Below, piece by piece: positions 22,844-34,672 of a stretch of 64,000 nt of DNA (its first letter is position 1; every line of letters begins with the position of its first letter). The notes beneath the pieces were generated by a model. It was given only the letters and a program-made list of their open reading frames with translations, was not told the DNA's origin and made no database searches. Made by a program: the position numbers and the translations under genes. The stretch is from Juglans regia (lineage: Eukaryota > Streptophyta > Magnoliopsida > Fagales > Juglandaceae): positions 21,341,370 through 21,405,369 of the forward strand of contig NC_049904.1 of assembly GCF_001411555.2 (NCBI RefSeq), given 5' to 3'.

Positions 22844-24941
22844 GACCAAACTACTTGTTTCCTCATCCTCCGTTTTCTGCCACTGCTTCTCATGTCTAGT
22901 TTAAGTACTGATGCTAAAATTCTCAACATTACCGTAGATCAATCTGCTCTTCTTGCCTTGAAAGCTCATATTTCTTATGACCTTCACCATATTTTGACAA
23001 CAAATTGGACCTCCAGTACTTCAGTTTGCAATTGGGTCGGTGTCACCTATGGTTCCAGACTTCATCGTGTTACAACGTTGAACCTTTCTAACAATGGTCT
23101 TGTAGAAACCGTTCCTCCGCATATAGGAAACCTTTCATTTCTTGTCAGCCTAAGCATAAGGAACAATAGTTTTCCTGTCATGGATAGGATTGCTAACAAA
23201 ACTTCAAATTTTAATTCTTGTAACCAACAATTTCGAAGGTACCATCCCATCATCTTTATTTAACAGTACATCTTCATTGCAAAAAATTGGACTTGAAGAT
23301 AATCAGCTTTGGGGCTCCATACCATCCTCTATCTTCAAGATCATGTCGACCTTGAAAGTAATTTCTCTTGCAGAAAACAACTTTTCAGGTCTAATGCCCT
23401 CCATTTTATTCAACATGTCTCATTGCAATATATTGATCTCATCAATAATACATCATCTGGTACACTACCAATAACAACTTCGAAGGTATATATAATATTT
23501 AGTCTTGATTGGTAGGTTATTCTATTAATTATCAGTAAGTAAATTCCAATATTTGTTTTTAAACTGCAATATTTAAACTTGAGGTCTAATAATTTCACAG
23601 GAAGTTTATCACCTGAAATAGGGAACTTATCCAACCTCACATTTTTAAGTCTTGCCTACAACAACTTTGAAGGTAAGTGACCTCTTGTATTAGTTGATAA
23701 TAAAGATGCCACAGTGTCACGATTGATTTAGTACATATGCATGTTCTATATATGATCTTCTCTAATTAGGTAATTCCAAATGAAAGCAATAAAATAATTA
23801 GGTACTCCCATGGTGGAATATGTAATTTTCCCTAGAGCTTGTCATTAAAAGGTCATGCACAAGGATAAGCCGTAAGTAGCCATAATTTTATTCTCCAATA
23901 TTGTTAAATCCCATTGTCGAGTGTACCTATGAATAGAGAAGATAACAATGCTAGCTTATAGTATTATACCTCGGCATCAACTAAATTATTTTAATGTGAT
24001 TATGTAATATCAAGATATTCTTCTAGCCAACGCGACAAGTAAAAAAATTGTGATTATGTAAAAACTGCACCAACTAGAGTGCATGTGGCTCTGATCCACC
24101 ATTGCAATCAACTCAAGGGTGGCTAAACCAATTATAAATGTTGCATGCCTTATAATTAACCTCCATGGTATATATTCCAAGTCTTGATTGTTCTCTTACA
24201 ACTAATTATTAGTTGTATGTTTTATTTGTTATAAAATCTTTTTTTAATTGATTTATTGTGACTGCAGGTGCTATACTAAGTGAAATTGGTAATTTGCAGA
24301 ACCTAAAGTATTTCAATTTGGAAATTAACAATTTTGTTGGCACAATTCTACTGGAGATATTCAATATCTCAACAATACAAGAGTTCGCCATACCAAAAAA
24401 TCACCTCAAAGGTACTTTTCCATCAGACATGGGCCACTTCCTTTCAAATCTCAAGGGGATTTTTCTCGTGGGAAATGAACTTAGTAGAATGATTCCAGCC
24501 TCTATTTCCACTGCTTCACGTACAGCTCATCATATTCGTCTTGACAATTAACTCATTAATATTGGGCTTGATTCCAAAAACACTTGGTAATTTAAGGCTC
24601 CTCCAGCGGCTCGACCTCAGATTCAATAATTTGACCATTGAATCTACATAATTGAGTATTTTTTTCGTGTTTTTCTAACAACGCATATCGTAATATGTTG
24701 TATCTGAGAATGAACCCACAAAATCAAGTCCTTCCTAATTCCAAGGGAAACCTCTCGACCTTTCTTGAGCAACTTGATCTCAATGGTTGCAATATTAAGG
24801 GCAATATTCCCATAGATATTGGAAATTTAAGTAGATTGACATATATGTCCCTAGTTGGCAATGATTTTGCTGGAACTATTCCAACTGCAATTGGAACATT
24901 AAGCATGCTTGAACGTTTGAGCCTTTTTGTTAAAAGACTAA

Positions 24942-25130
24942 GGGCAGGTTTGGGGGGCGAGATGAGAATTTTGTATTTTGTTTTGTAATTTAAAATATTA
25001 TGTTTTAATATTATTATTGTTTTGGGATTTGAAAAAGTTGAATTGTTTATTATATTTTGTATGGAGATTTGAAAAATGTGTAATGATGAGATGAGAATTT
25101 TGTGTTTTGTTTTGGTTACCAAACCTGCCC
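24942..25130. mobile_element. MITE, 189 bp, with 12-bp perfect terminal inverted repeats
   Basis: It begins GGGCAGGTTTGG and ends CCAAACCTGCCC. Inside, GAGATGAGAATTTTGT(A/G)TTTTGTTTTG occurs near both ends. It is non-coding and AT-rich. LRR-encoding sequence reads up to LERLSLFVKRL before it and resumes GPISSDICYLG after it, so it inserted in an LRR. The target duplication is not clear (flanks ...GACTAA and GAAAAGG...), so the superfamily is unsettled; hAT or PIF are possible. Confidence 0.85.
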
Positions 25131-25630
25131 GAAAAGGTCCAATCTCGTCCGATATCTGTTACTTAGGAAGATTGGGAAGTTTAGATTTAGCTGGCAACAA
25201 GCTTTTTGGGCATTTTCCCGAAAGCATAAATAATATGATTTCATTAAGATTTCTCAGCTTAGCCTTCAACCAATTAACTTCAAGGATTCCTTCGAGCTTG
25301 TGGAGGTAGACAGATCTCTTGGCGGTCAACTTGTCATCAAATTCCTTAAGTTGCTCTCTTTCATTAGATATTGTAAATATGAAGGTCCTGATAATATTGA
25401 ATTTATAAAAAAATCAACTATCAGGTCATATCCCATAAACAATTGGTGGGCTCAAATCTCTAGTCAAACTCTCTTTGGCAGTCAATAAATTAGAGGGCTC
25501 CATTCCTATATCTTTTGGTGGATTAGTAAGTTTGGACTTGTTAGATCTTGTTGATAACAACTTCTAGAGAAATACCCAAGTCCTTAGAAGTGCTACGGTA
25601 CCTAAAATATCTAAATGTCTCCTACAATAT

Positions 25631-28176
25631 GTAACACCCCATATTTTAGTGTATTTTTACTGAAGAATTTTTTCAATTTATTCAAAAATTATTTCTCTTG
25701 CTTCATAATTATTAAATTTTAGTTGGGTTATTTTTATGATTTTTAGTTTGCGAAAATTATTTTTTTTAGCGCTTTCTTAAATTAATTATTGTTGTTGTTT
25801 AAGTTTCTACTCGAATTAAATTAAATTATTACCGGGTTTAATTAATTATTTTAATTATAATCATTGCGTTTGAAATATTTTATTTCACTAGCTGTTTTAA
25901 AACTGTTTCCGTTGGATTATTTTTGTGACCCAAGATGTGAGGATTGGATCTCATTTCTTTCCCTACATTTTTCCTTTTTCTCTTTTTTTTCTTTTCTCTT
26001 TTTTTTCTTTTTCCATTTTCTTTCTTTTCTTTTTCTTTTTTCTCCTTCTTCTGGTCTGCTCCCACGCGGACGTAGCTCTCTCTCTCTCTACCCGTGCGTC
26101 CGACGCCTTCAACGCCAGCGCCGCCACGAGCCGGCGGTGGCCTTCACCGCCCACCTCATCATGCTCCCTGCCACCGACGACTTCACCCCACCAACCTCAC
26201 CTCCATCCGCGCCGCCGTTAACCGCCAGAAGCCCTTCAAAGCCGCGGCCACCATTCGCTCCAGCGCCGCCGTCGCGCCACCTCCGGCCACCATCTTCTCA
26301 CCACTTCATCCTCGACCTCTTAGCAACCCAATGGACCCAACCCCAGCTCCGATTCGTCACCGGTGAAGCTCCACCATCCCCTTTTCCTTTTTGGGCTTTT
26401 TGGTCTTCTACCACCGCCCACGCTGCCACCCACGACCAACCACCACCACCACTAGCTTCACCGACCTCCCTAGGCCCTACCCTATCAATTTTGGGTCTTC
26501 GTTTGCACCCGTTGAAAAGTTGGTAATTGTGACCCACGGCCACAGTGTATATTACACTGTGGTGTTGCTCAGACGTCGCCTTTTTCAACTTTGTCATCCT
26601 TCGGAAATTGCTATATTGCACTGTAAGTATTTCTCCAAAGAACTTTCATAATTTAAATGTATTTTTGCACTAACTCATTTCACTGTATTTGTTTGACATG
26701 TCGGACTGAGTCCGAGGAGTTCGGGGGTCGGATGGAATGGTGATTGGATTTGTTTGGTTGGTTTGATTGAATTGGTTATTGGTTGTTGATTGTTATGGAT
26801 CAATGTTGGTGCATGTACACATCATTATCTCATGCATGATCATGTTTGTAAAGAAAACTGGGTTTTCGTGTTTTGCATTCATGTGCATGTGTGATTTGGA
26901 AAATCATGATTTCATGTGTGAGAAATGATTTGAATATGTTGAAATGCTTGGATTGACTGGTTTGAGAAAAAGGGAAAGAGACTGTAGGGATGGTGGTAAG
27001 CAGGGATGGTGGTAGAGTCCCGCCTGTGATTCCAGCCTACGGTGCATGCAGTAGGGATGGTGGTAAACAGGGATGGTGGTTGTGTCCCGCCTGTGATTCC
27101 CGCCTACGGTGTATGCAGTAGGGATGGTGGTAAGCAAGGACGGTGGTAGAGTCCCGCCTGTGATTCCCGCCTACAGTGCTCTGATATGTATCTATTGTGT
27201 GGAAAGGAACTGTAGGGATGGTGATAAGCAGGGACGGTGGTAGAGTCCCACCTGTGATTCTCGCCTACGGTGCATGCAGTAGGGATGGTGGTAAACAGGG
27301 ATGGTGGTTGTGTCCCGCCTGTGATTCCCGCCTACGGTGTATGCAGTAGGGATGGTGGTAAGCAGGGACAGTGGTCGAGTCCCGCCTGTGATTCCCGCCT
27401 ACAGTGCTCTAATATGTATCTATTGTGTGGAAAGGAACTGTAGGGATAGTGGTAAGCAGGGACGGTGGTAGAGTCCCGCCTGTGATTCTTGCCTACGTTG
27501 CACGCGGTAGGGATGGTGGTAAGCAAGGATGGTGGTAGTATCCCGCCTGTGATTCCCGCCTACGGTGCATGCGGTAGGGATGGTGGTAAGCAAGGATGGT
27601 GGTATAGTCCCGCCTACAGTGTCCGATAAATGATTGAGTTTAGTGTAAATCATTTTCTGGGAAAATGTTTTACGGATAATTTGGGCCAAATGAGATTTTG
27701 GCGTGTGTTGGAAATAATCATTTTCGGGGAAAATGATGCTTTGAGAGAAATACATATTTTATCATGTGCATGTATGTTAGTTGCATTTAATGCGTTTTTA
27801 TTACGTGGTTATTTGGGTTGTACTTACCTGCGGTACCATTTTGTGCTAACGCAGATTTTGATGCAGATGAGGAGGATGAGGGCGAGCCTGAGGAGACGAC
27901 TCTGCCCGAGGAGTGATCTGGGATCACTTGCTTGGTTATTTGATTTTACTGTATTGTATTTTAAATTTTGGATGACTGTATAACTACTTTTAAACTTTAC
28001 TGATGTTTAGATTGTATTTAGATTCTGGTACTTAGCTGACTAATCCGCTGCGTTATTTTTTTATACACCGTTACATGTACACACACTGGCACTTCGTCGG
28101 GATGCTTGACCGTGTTGTCACCATCCTGGCGTCTCGATCCCCATGTTTTTATGTAAGGGGGATTGGGGGCGCCACA
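25631..28176 (+). repeat. 5' LTR of the LARD-like element (2546 bp)
   Basis: Starts TGTAACACCCCATATTTTAG and ends GGGGGCGCCACA. It contains a pyrimidine tract (about 25970-26050), a GC-rich proline/serine-coding-looking stretch (26090-26520) that also exists in the 3' LTR and in the solo LTR at 2638-4844, the palindrome-like ACAGTGTATATTACACTGT, and a 67-bp minisatellite (26985-27620). Open frames in it are not genes. Confidence 0.95.
26985..27620. repeat. 67-bp minisatellite in 5' LTR, nine units in three groups
   Basis: Each unit starts (C/T)(A/G/T)GTAGGGATGGTGGTAAG and contains GAGTCCCGCCTGTGATTCCC and GCCTACGGTGCATGC. Every third unit is followed by a ~25-bp spacer (CTCTGATATGTATCTATTGTG), giving a ~227-bp higher-order unit. 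Nine unit starts are visible: 26985, 27050, 27117, 27210, 27278, 27345, 27437, 27507 and 27573 (approximate). Confidence 0.85.
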
Positions 28177-28178
28177 GG

Positions 28179-28190
28179 TGGTATCAGAGC
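28179..28190 (+). other. Primer-binding site, initiator-Met tRNA type
   Basis: TGGTATCAGAGC, two bases after the 5' LTR, is the standard plant sequence complementary to the 3' end of initiator methionine tRNA, used to prime minus-strand synthesis. Confidence 0.95.
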
Positions 28191-30273
28191 CGAACGGCTC
28201 TGGGTAAAACCATATGTCCCTTAGGATAGTACCAGAAATTATTTATATTTTAAAAATAATTTTTAAAGGTTGTAAGTTAAATTATTTATTTTATATTATG
28301 AGTTTATGATTATTTTATTTTGTGTTAAATGATCATATTTATGTTATTGTATAATAATTTTGTTGGTTATTTATTTTATTGCATGACGTTATCTTAATTG
28401 TTTTATTTTACAGCAGATTATTTTATCGTCTTAATTATCTTATTGGGAACTACCTTATTTGGTTTTATTCATCTTGTCGTAAGTTAATTTATTTTATTTA
28501 TGAAATTTATTTTTGCTTGGGTCGTACTTGAATTATCTGGGGATTTAAGCGGGGTTGAGGATTGCTCTTGACAGGAAAATGGTGAGGTACTAGAAAATTT
28601 TTCTAAAGTTGTAATTGAAATTGTTTAATTTAGAGTATGGTTTTATTGGCCTGATTTATTCTATTGTATAATAATTTTGTTGTTTATTTATTTTATTATA
28701 TGTCATTTTATTTTATTTGTTTTATTTTATGGAGGATTATGTTATCGTTTTAATTAATTTATTGTGAACTATTTTATGAGTTTTATTCATTTGGTCGTAA
28801 GTTATTTTATTTATGGAAATTAATTTTATGTTGCTTTGACTTGTTTTGTTTTGTTCGGAGTTGTAAGGCGGGTTAAGGGTTATGCTATGGCAAGAAGATG
28901 GTACGACCGTGAATGCCATTGTTAAGTATAAATATTTAGTGTAGTAGGCTTAAATTTTTATCGACTTGATCTGCTTTTGTAATCTTGAGGCATGAAGGGA
29001 ATGGTTTGATTTGAGTGATCTCTTTGGGAAGTAAAATAATTGAGGTTATAGATTTCGTGGAAATTTGACATGAGGCTTTAGAATAAGTAGGTTGTAAGTT
29101 CAACAAATTTTTAAGGGTAGATTTACGAAAATTTCACCAAGGGTTTTTGGTTTGCAGACTTTAGGAAATGCTTTGTTATCATTTTATATTTTAGATTTTG
29201 AAAGCTTCGGGAGTCGATTGTTTTATTATTGGATATACGTTCATCAATCTTACAGATTTCGGAAATTGATTCTTATATATTCTAAGGTTTTAAGGTTTTA
29301 GAATTGCAATTTGGAGGACTGATTTATAATGAGATTTGAATTTTAATTCTGCAGGCTTGGTGTGTTAGCTTGATTTATTTTGGAGACTGATTAATCTGTG
29401 GCCATTAATGGGGTTGATTGAAGTTGAGTTATTGATATATGGATTTTTAAGGGGATTATTTCTTTGAGAATTGAAGGTGTTGGTCTAGTTTGGATAATGA
29501 ATGTTATTAGTTCGAGGTTTTAGTGGTAGGATTAGGATTGATTCATGATTAGATTTAAGGGTAATAGTTGATGCAGATTCAGAAAGGAATTCTTGGTGAT
29601 TTTGAGGAAAGTGTGTAATATTTCATGGTTTTGGGAGTTCAAGAATTTTTGTACCAAAATGTGGTGAGAGTTGCTGGTTAGTAGGTGTTGGACTACCTTG
29701 TACTTGATGGTGTTATGTTGTGATATAATTAAGGATTTAAACTTTGTGTTGATCTTAAGGAATTAGTAGTGTTTAAAAATTTGATATGATACTTGTAATT
29801 AGAGATTGAAATTTTGGTAGTGCGGATTTAAGATATAATTCTTGTTGATTTTGAGGGAATAGGTCTGGATGATGGAAATACTTATTGATATATAACTTTG
29901 GAAGTGACTAATAGATTACCAATTTGTAGAATTCAAGGAAGGTTTGGAAATTATAGCATAGAAGCTGATTGAGGTTAGCAGTTTATTGGGGGAAGATAAT
30001 AATCTTTGGGTTATGCTAAGTGTTGTATTAATGTTTTTGTGGAAATGGAGATTTTGGATTAGTTGGCCGCCCTAGGAGTAATAGACGTGGTGTGTCTTCG
30101 AGAGACTAATATGAGCATAATGGAATCGCCTATAGGAGTAGACTTGGGAGTGTATTACTCATGCTTGTTGGAAGTTGTTGGTATGGTCTTTTCGAGCGTG
30201 TTTTGGGTTGTATCTTGTAGCCTGTTTTAGCGTGATGTTTGACCTTACAAATTTCGAGGAGGAAATTTTATTT

Positions 30274-30287
30274 TAAGGGGGGGAGGA
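30274..30287 (+). other. Polypurine tract before the 3' LTR
   Basis: AAGGGGGGGAGGA directly precedes the 3' LTR start (TGTAACATCCCG). It is the expected primer site for plus-strand synthesis. Confidence 0.9.
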
Positions 30288-30649
30288 TGTAACATCCCGT
30301 ATTTTAGTGTATTTTTACTGAAGAATTTTTTCTATTTATTCAAAAATTATTTCTCTTGCTTCATAATTATTAAATTTTAATTGGGTTATTTTTATGATTT
30401 TTTGTTTGCGAAAATTATTTTTTTTAGCGCTTTCTTAAATTAAATATTGTTGTTGTTTAAGTTTCTACTCGAATTAAATTAAATTATTATCGGGTTTAAT
30501 TAATTATTTTAATTATAATCATTGTGTTTGAAATATTTTATTTCCCTAGCTGTTTTAAAACTGTTTCCGTTGGATCATTTTTGTGACCCAAGATGTGAGG
30601 ATTGGACCTCATTTCTTTCCCTACATTTTTCCTTTTTCTCTTTTTTTTC

Positions 30650-30696
<47 letters not shown>

Positions 30697-32614
30697 CCTT
30701 TTTCTTTCTTTTCTTTTTATTTTTTCTCCTTCTTCTGGTCTGCTCCCGCGCGGACGTAGCTCTCTCTCTCTCCCCGTGCGTCCGACGCCTTCAACGCCAG
30801 CGCCGCCGTGAGCCGGCGGTGGCCTTCACCGCCCACCTCATCGTGCTCCCCTGCTGCTGGCGACTTCACCCCACCAACCTCACCTCCATCCGCGCCGCCG
30901 TTAACCGCCAGTAGACCTTCAAAGCCGCGGCCACCATTCGCTCCAGCGCCGCCGTCGCGCCACCTTCGGCCACCATCTTCTCACCACTTCATCCTCGACC
31001 TCTTAGCAACCCAATGGACCCAACCCCAGCTCCGATCCGTCACCGGTGAAGCTCCACCATCCACTTTTCCGTTTTGGACTTTTTGGTCTTCTACCGCCGC
31101 CCACGCCGCCACCCACGACCAACCACCACCACCACTAGCTTCACCGACCTCCCTAGGCCCTACCCTATCAATCTTGGGTTTTCGTTTGCACCCGTTGAAA
31201 AGTTGGTAATTGTGACCCACGGCCACAGTGTATTTTACACTGTGGTGTTGCTCAGACGTCGCCTTTTTCAACTTCGTGATCCTTCGGAAATTGTTATATT
31301 GCACTGTAAGTATTTCTCCAAAGAATTTTCATAATTTAAATGTATTTTTGCACTTACTCATTTCACTGTATTTGTTTGACATGCCGGACTGAGTCCGAGG
31401 AGTTCGGGGGTCGGATGGAATGGTGATTGGAGTTGTTTGGTTGGTTTGATTGAATTGGTTATTGGTTGTTGATTGTTATGGATCAATGTTGGTGCATGTA
31501 CACATCATTATTTCATGCATGATCATGTTTGTAAAGAAAACTGGGTTTTCGTGTTTTGCATTCATGTGCATGTGTGATTTGGAAAATCATGATTTCATGT
31601 GTGAGAAATGATTTGAATATGTTGAAATGTTTGGATTGACTGGTTTGAGAAAAAGGGAAAGAGACTGTAGGGATGGTGGTAAGCAGGGATGGTGGTAGAG
31701 TCCCGCCTGTGATTCCAGCCTACGGTGCATGCAGTAGGGATGGTGGTAAACAGGGATGGTGGTTGTGTCCCGCCTGTGATTCCCGCCTACGGTGTATGCA
31801 GTAGGGATGGTGGTAAGCAAGGACGGTGGTAGAGTCCCGCCTGTGATTCCCGCCTACAGTGCTCTGATATGTATCTATTGTGTGGAAATGAACTGTAGGG
31901 ATGGTGATAAGCAGGGACGGTGGTAGAATCCCACCTGTGATTCTCGCCTATGGTGCACGCGGTAGGGATGGTGGTAAGCAGGATGGTGGTAGTGTCCCGC
32001 CTGTGATTCCCGCCTACGGTGCATGCAGTAGGGATGGTGGTATAGTCCCGCCTACAGTGTCTGATAAATGATTGAGTTTAGTGTAAATCATTTTCTGGAA
32101 AATTGTTTTACGGATAATTTGGGCCAAATGAGATTTTGGCGTGTGTTGGAAATAATGATTTTCAGGGAAAATGATGCTTTGAGAGAAATACATATTTTAT
32201 CATGTGAATGTATGTTAGTTGCATTTAATGCGTTTTTATTACGTGGTTATTTGGGTTGTACTTATCTGCAGTACCATTTTGTGGTAACGCAGATTTTGAT
32301 GCAGATGAGGAGGATAAGGGCGAGCCTGAGGAGACGGCTCCGCCCGAGGAGTGATCTGGGATCACTTGCTTGGTTATTTGATTTTACTGTATTGTATTTT
32401 AAATTTTGGATGACTGTATAACTACCTTTAAACTTTACTGATGTTTAGATTGTATTTAAATTCTGGTACTTAGCTGACTAATCCGCTGCGTTATTTTTTT
32501 GTACACCGTTGCATGTACACACATTGGCACTTCGTCGGGATGCGTGATCGTGTTGTCACCATCCTGGCGTCTCGATCCCCGTGTTTTTATATAAGGGGGA
32601 TTGGGGGTGCCACA
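30288..32614 (+). repeat. 3' LTR of the LARD-like element (2327 bp)
   Basis: Starts TGTAACATCCCGTATTTTAG and ends TTGGGGGTGCCACA. It is collinear with the 5' LTR, with a long pure T run at about 30654-30696 in the pyrimidine tract and six instead of nine minisatellite units (about 31665, 31731, 31800, 31895, 31963 and 32027). The 219-bp length difference corresponds to one higher-order unit less, plus small indels. Confidence 0.95.
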
Positions 32615-33865
32615 CAATAAACTATAAGGAGAAATTCCAACACAAGGACCATTTGTTAACTTCTCAACTGAATCTTTTATGTCAAATGATGCGCGTGTGC
32701 TAAAATATGTACTGCCCACATTAGGGTTAACAATACTTATAGTATCCGTTGTACTCTAGTCTCAAGAAAACTCCTTTGGAAGAAGAATTCAAAACTTTCT
32801 AACAACAAAGACTCAATGCCTTTATCAACATGGAGAAGAATTTCCCACCCACAACTTTTACAAGCCACAGGAGGATTCAGTGTAAACAACTTACTTGGAG
32901 AAGGGTGTTTCGGCACAGTTTAAAAAGGGACACTCTTAGATGGTACATACGTTGCAATAAAAGTTCTAAACTTGGAACTAGAAGGTGCATTCAAAAGTTT
33001 TGACACAGAATGCTATTACAACACGTTCGTCATTGAAATCTTGTCAAAATCATTAGCGTTTGTAGTAACATTGACTTCAAAGCACTTGTTTTAGAATACA
33101 TGTCTAAAGGGAACCAAGAGATGTGGTTGTATTCTAACACCCACTGCTTGAACATGCTACAAAGGCTAAATATGATGATTGATGTGGCATTGGCACTTGA
33201 ATACATTCATCTTGGTTATTCAACACCTATCGTTCATTTTGATTCGAAGCCGAGCAATGTCTTATTATATGAATATATGGTTAGACATGTTGCTGATTTT
33301 GGCATCGCCAAGCTCCTAAGTGATGGAACTTCTCTCACGCAAACAATGACCATGGCTACAATTCAGTATATCACACCAAGTGATGTCAAGTACTATTTTT
33401 ATTATTCTAGTCTTGCATAAATACATAAACGTTATGCTTTCGTAACATGTGGACCTTTGCACTTAATTTATTTGGATTATCATATGTGAAATGATATGTA
33501 GTAACGTGTGTAGAGTATGGATCTGAATGAATTGTTTCTACAAGAGGTGGTGTATAGTTATGGAATCTTATTGGTGGAAACTTTCACAAGAAAGAAGCCC
33601 ATTGATGATATGTTTACAGGTGAAATGAGCTTAAAGAGTTTAGTAGAGGAATCATTTTCGTTTTTGATACTTGAAGTTATTGATGCCAATTAGTTGAGCA
33701 ATGAAAATGACTATGCTGCTATGGAGACTTGCTTATCAGCAACTATGGGCGTGGCTTTGCATTGTTGTGCAGATTTTCCTAAACGGAGGATCGATATAAA
33801 ATATGTTTTAACTAGACTTAAAAAGATCAAGTTAAAGTATCTACATGATCATGGAATAGGGTAAT

Positions 33866-34672
33866 TTGAGTATCAAGCTTCTTTATAGCGGAGGCCGCAA
33901 TCAGGCCTAGTCTAGTAGAGTTTATGACCAAGCTATAGTTTAATCTATAGATGACATGCAATTTATCCACCACACTTATTCGAACTTGTTCTTGAACTAT
34001 TTGATTAATAAATATTTTCTTAGATGTATAAAATTCATTACTAAAATCTTATGCATTTTCAAGAATTCATATAAATAATTACTTAATTATGTCAAGGTTA
34101 TATGAATTAAATTGGCAAATATGTAAACTACATATAAAAGTTAATAATTGGCAAATCTTGCCATTGGCACAAGCTATACATGAGTTCTATTTGAAAACAG
34201 ATTAAATGTGTATATATAGGTGCGCGAACACACCCAAAATATGTTAACTCTATCTACAAACTTTAGCAAAACAACTTTGAATTACTATAAATAATATAGT
34301 TATTATAAATAAATATCAGTATAATGATTTATAACATTCATATTGATTCAAATGACACCCATCGTGTCATCGTGCTAAGAACATGATTCTCTCTTATATT
34401 TTTAAATACTTTCGAATGCTTGGCATAAAGTTTTATAACAATATCTACATAATAATAAATTTGTAGTATGAGTTTATACAAGTCATAACGAGTTTGGATA
34501 CGAGTTTGACTTGTATAATAAGTCTAGCCTTGATCTTTGTTAGAATTTATGTTTTTCTTAAAACAACAAAAATCGAGACAAGTTCATGAGCTGAGCATGA
34601 ACAACTCGGTTCATTTACAACATTATTTACAAATCTCGGGATTCCTCTCAAGAGACTTGTTTGATCCATTAT
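33866..34672. other. AT-rich sequence downstream of the kinase pseudogene
   Basis: No gene or repeat recognised; probably the former 3' flank of the receptor-kinase gene. Confidence 0.5.

Larger units (their letters stand above)
25631..32614 (+). mobile_element. Non-coding LTR retrotransposon (LARD-like), complete, TSD CAATA
   Basis: A 6984-bp element bounded by TG...CA LTRs and an exact 5-bp target duplication (CAATA at 25626-25630 and 32615-32619). Order: 5' LTR 25631-28176, two bases, primer-binding site, 2.1 kb internal region (28177-30287), polypurine tract, 3' LTR 30288-32614. The internal region is T-rich, carries no gag, protease, integrase or reverse transcriptase sequence and only one short open frame (60 codons), so the element must be moved by another element's proteins, as described for LARDs. 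By eye the first ~170 bases of the two LTRs differ at about six positions, so insertion is fairly recent. It interrupts the LRR-kinase pseudogene. Confidence 0.95.
22306..33865 (+). pseudogene. LRR receptor-like kinase (class XII) pseudogene broken by three transposon insertions
   Basis: A membrane receptor kinase of the FLS2/EFR-like group (LRR-XII). Start ATG at 22306 (MADQTT), then a LINE, then the rest of a signal peptide (CFLILRFLPLLLM) at 22857. LRRNT_2 cap: DQSALLALKAHI and CNWVGVTYG. LRRs with the LxxLxLxxNxxxGxIP pattern run over 23070-25620, interrupted by a MITE (24942-25130) and a ~600-bp unexplained segment (about 23673-24267). At LNVSYN the LTR element 25631-32614 is inserted; sequence resumes with GEIPTQGPFVNFSTESFMSN at 32626. 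Kinase: glycine loop LLGEGCFGTV, VAIKV lysine, HFDSKPSN catalytic loop (usually HCDLKPSN, aspartate kept), ADFGIAKLL. After an intron come the YSYGILLVETFTRKKP exon (33517-33865) and IDIKYVLTRLKKIKLK. Many stops and frameshifts, for example stop for tyrosine after GTV and for arginine in RHRN. Confidence 0.92.

Noticed and set aside
25864..26526. 220-codon open frame (and the similar ones at 30522-31209, 3964-4581)
   Set aside because: They are proline/serine/phenylalanine-rich translations of pyrimidine-rich LTR sequence, open in several frames and on both strands in all three LTR copies.
26985..27620. Regular spaced repeats that might suggest a CRISPR array
   Set aside because: Units are contiguous 67-bp minisatellite repeats within a plant LTR; there are no unique spacers and no cas genes.
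32860..33420. A separate intact kinase gene
   Set aside because: The frame contains stops (after GTV and in the RHRN position) and continues the LRR gene interrupted at 25631, so it belongs to the same pseudogene.
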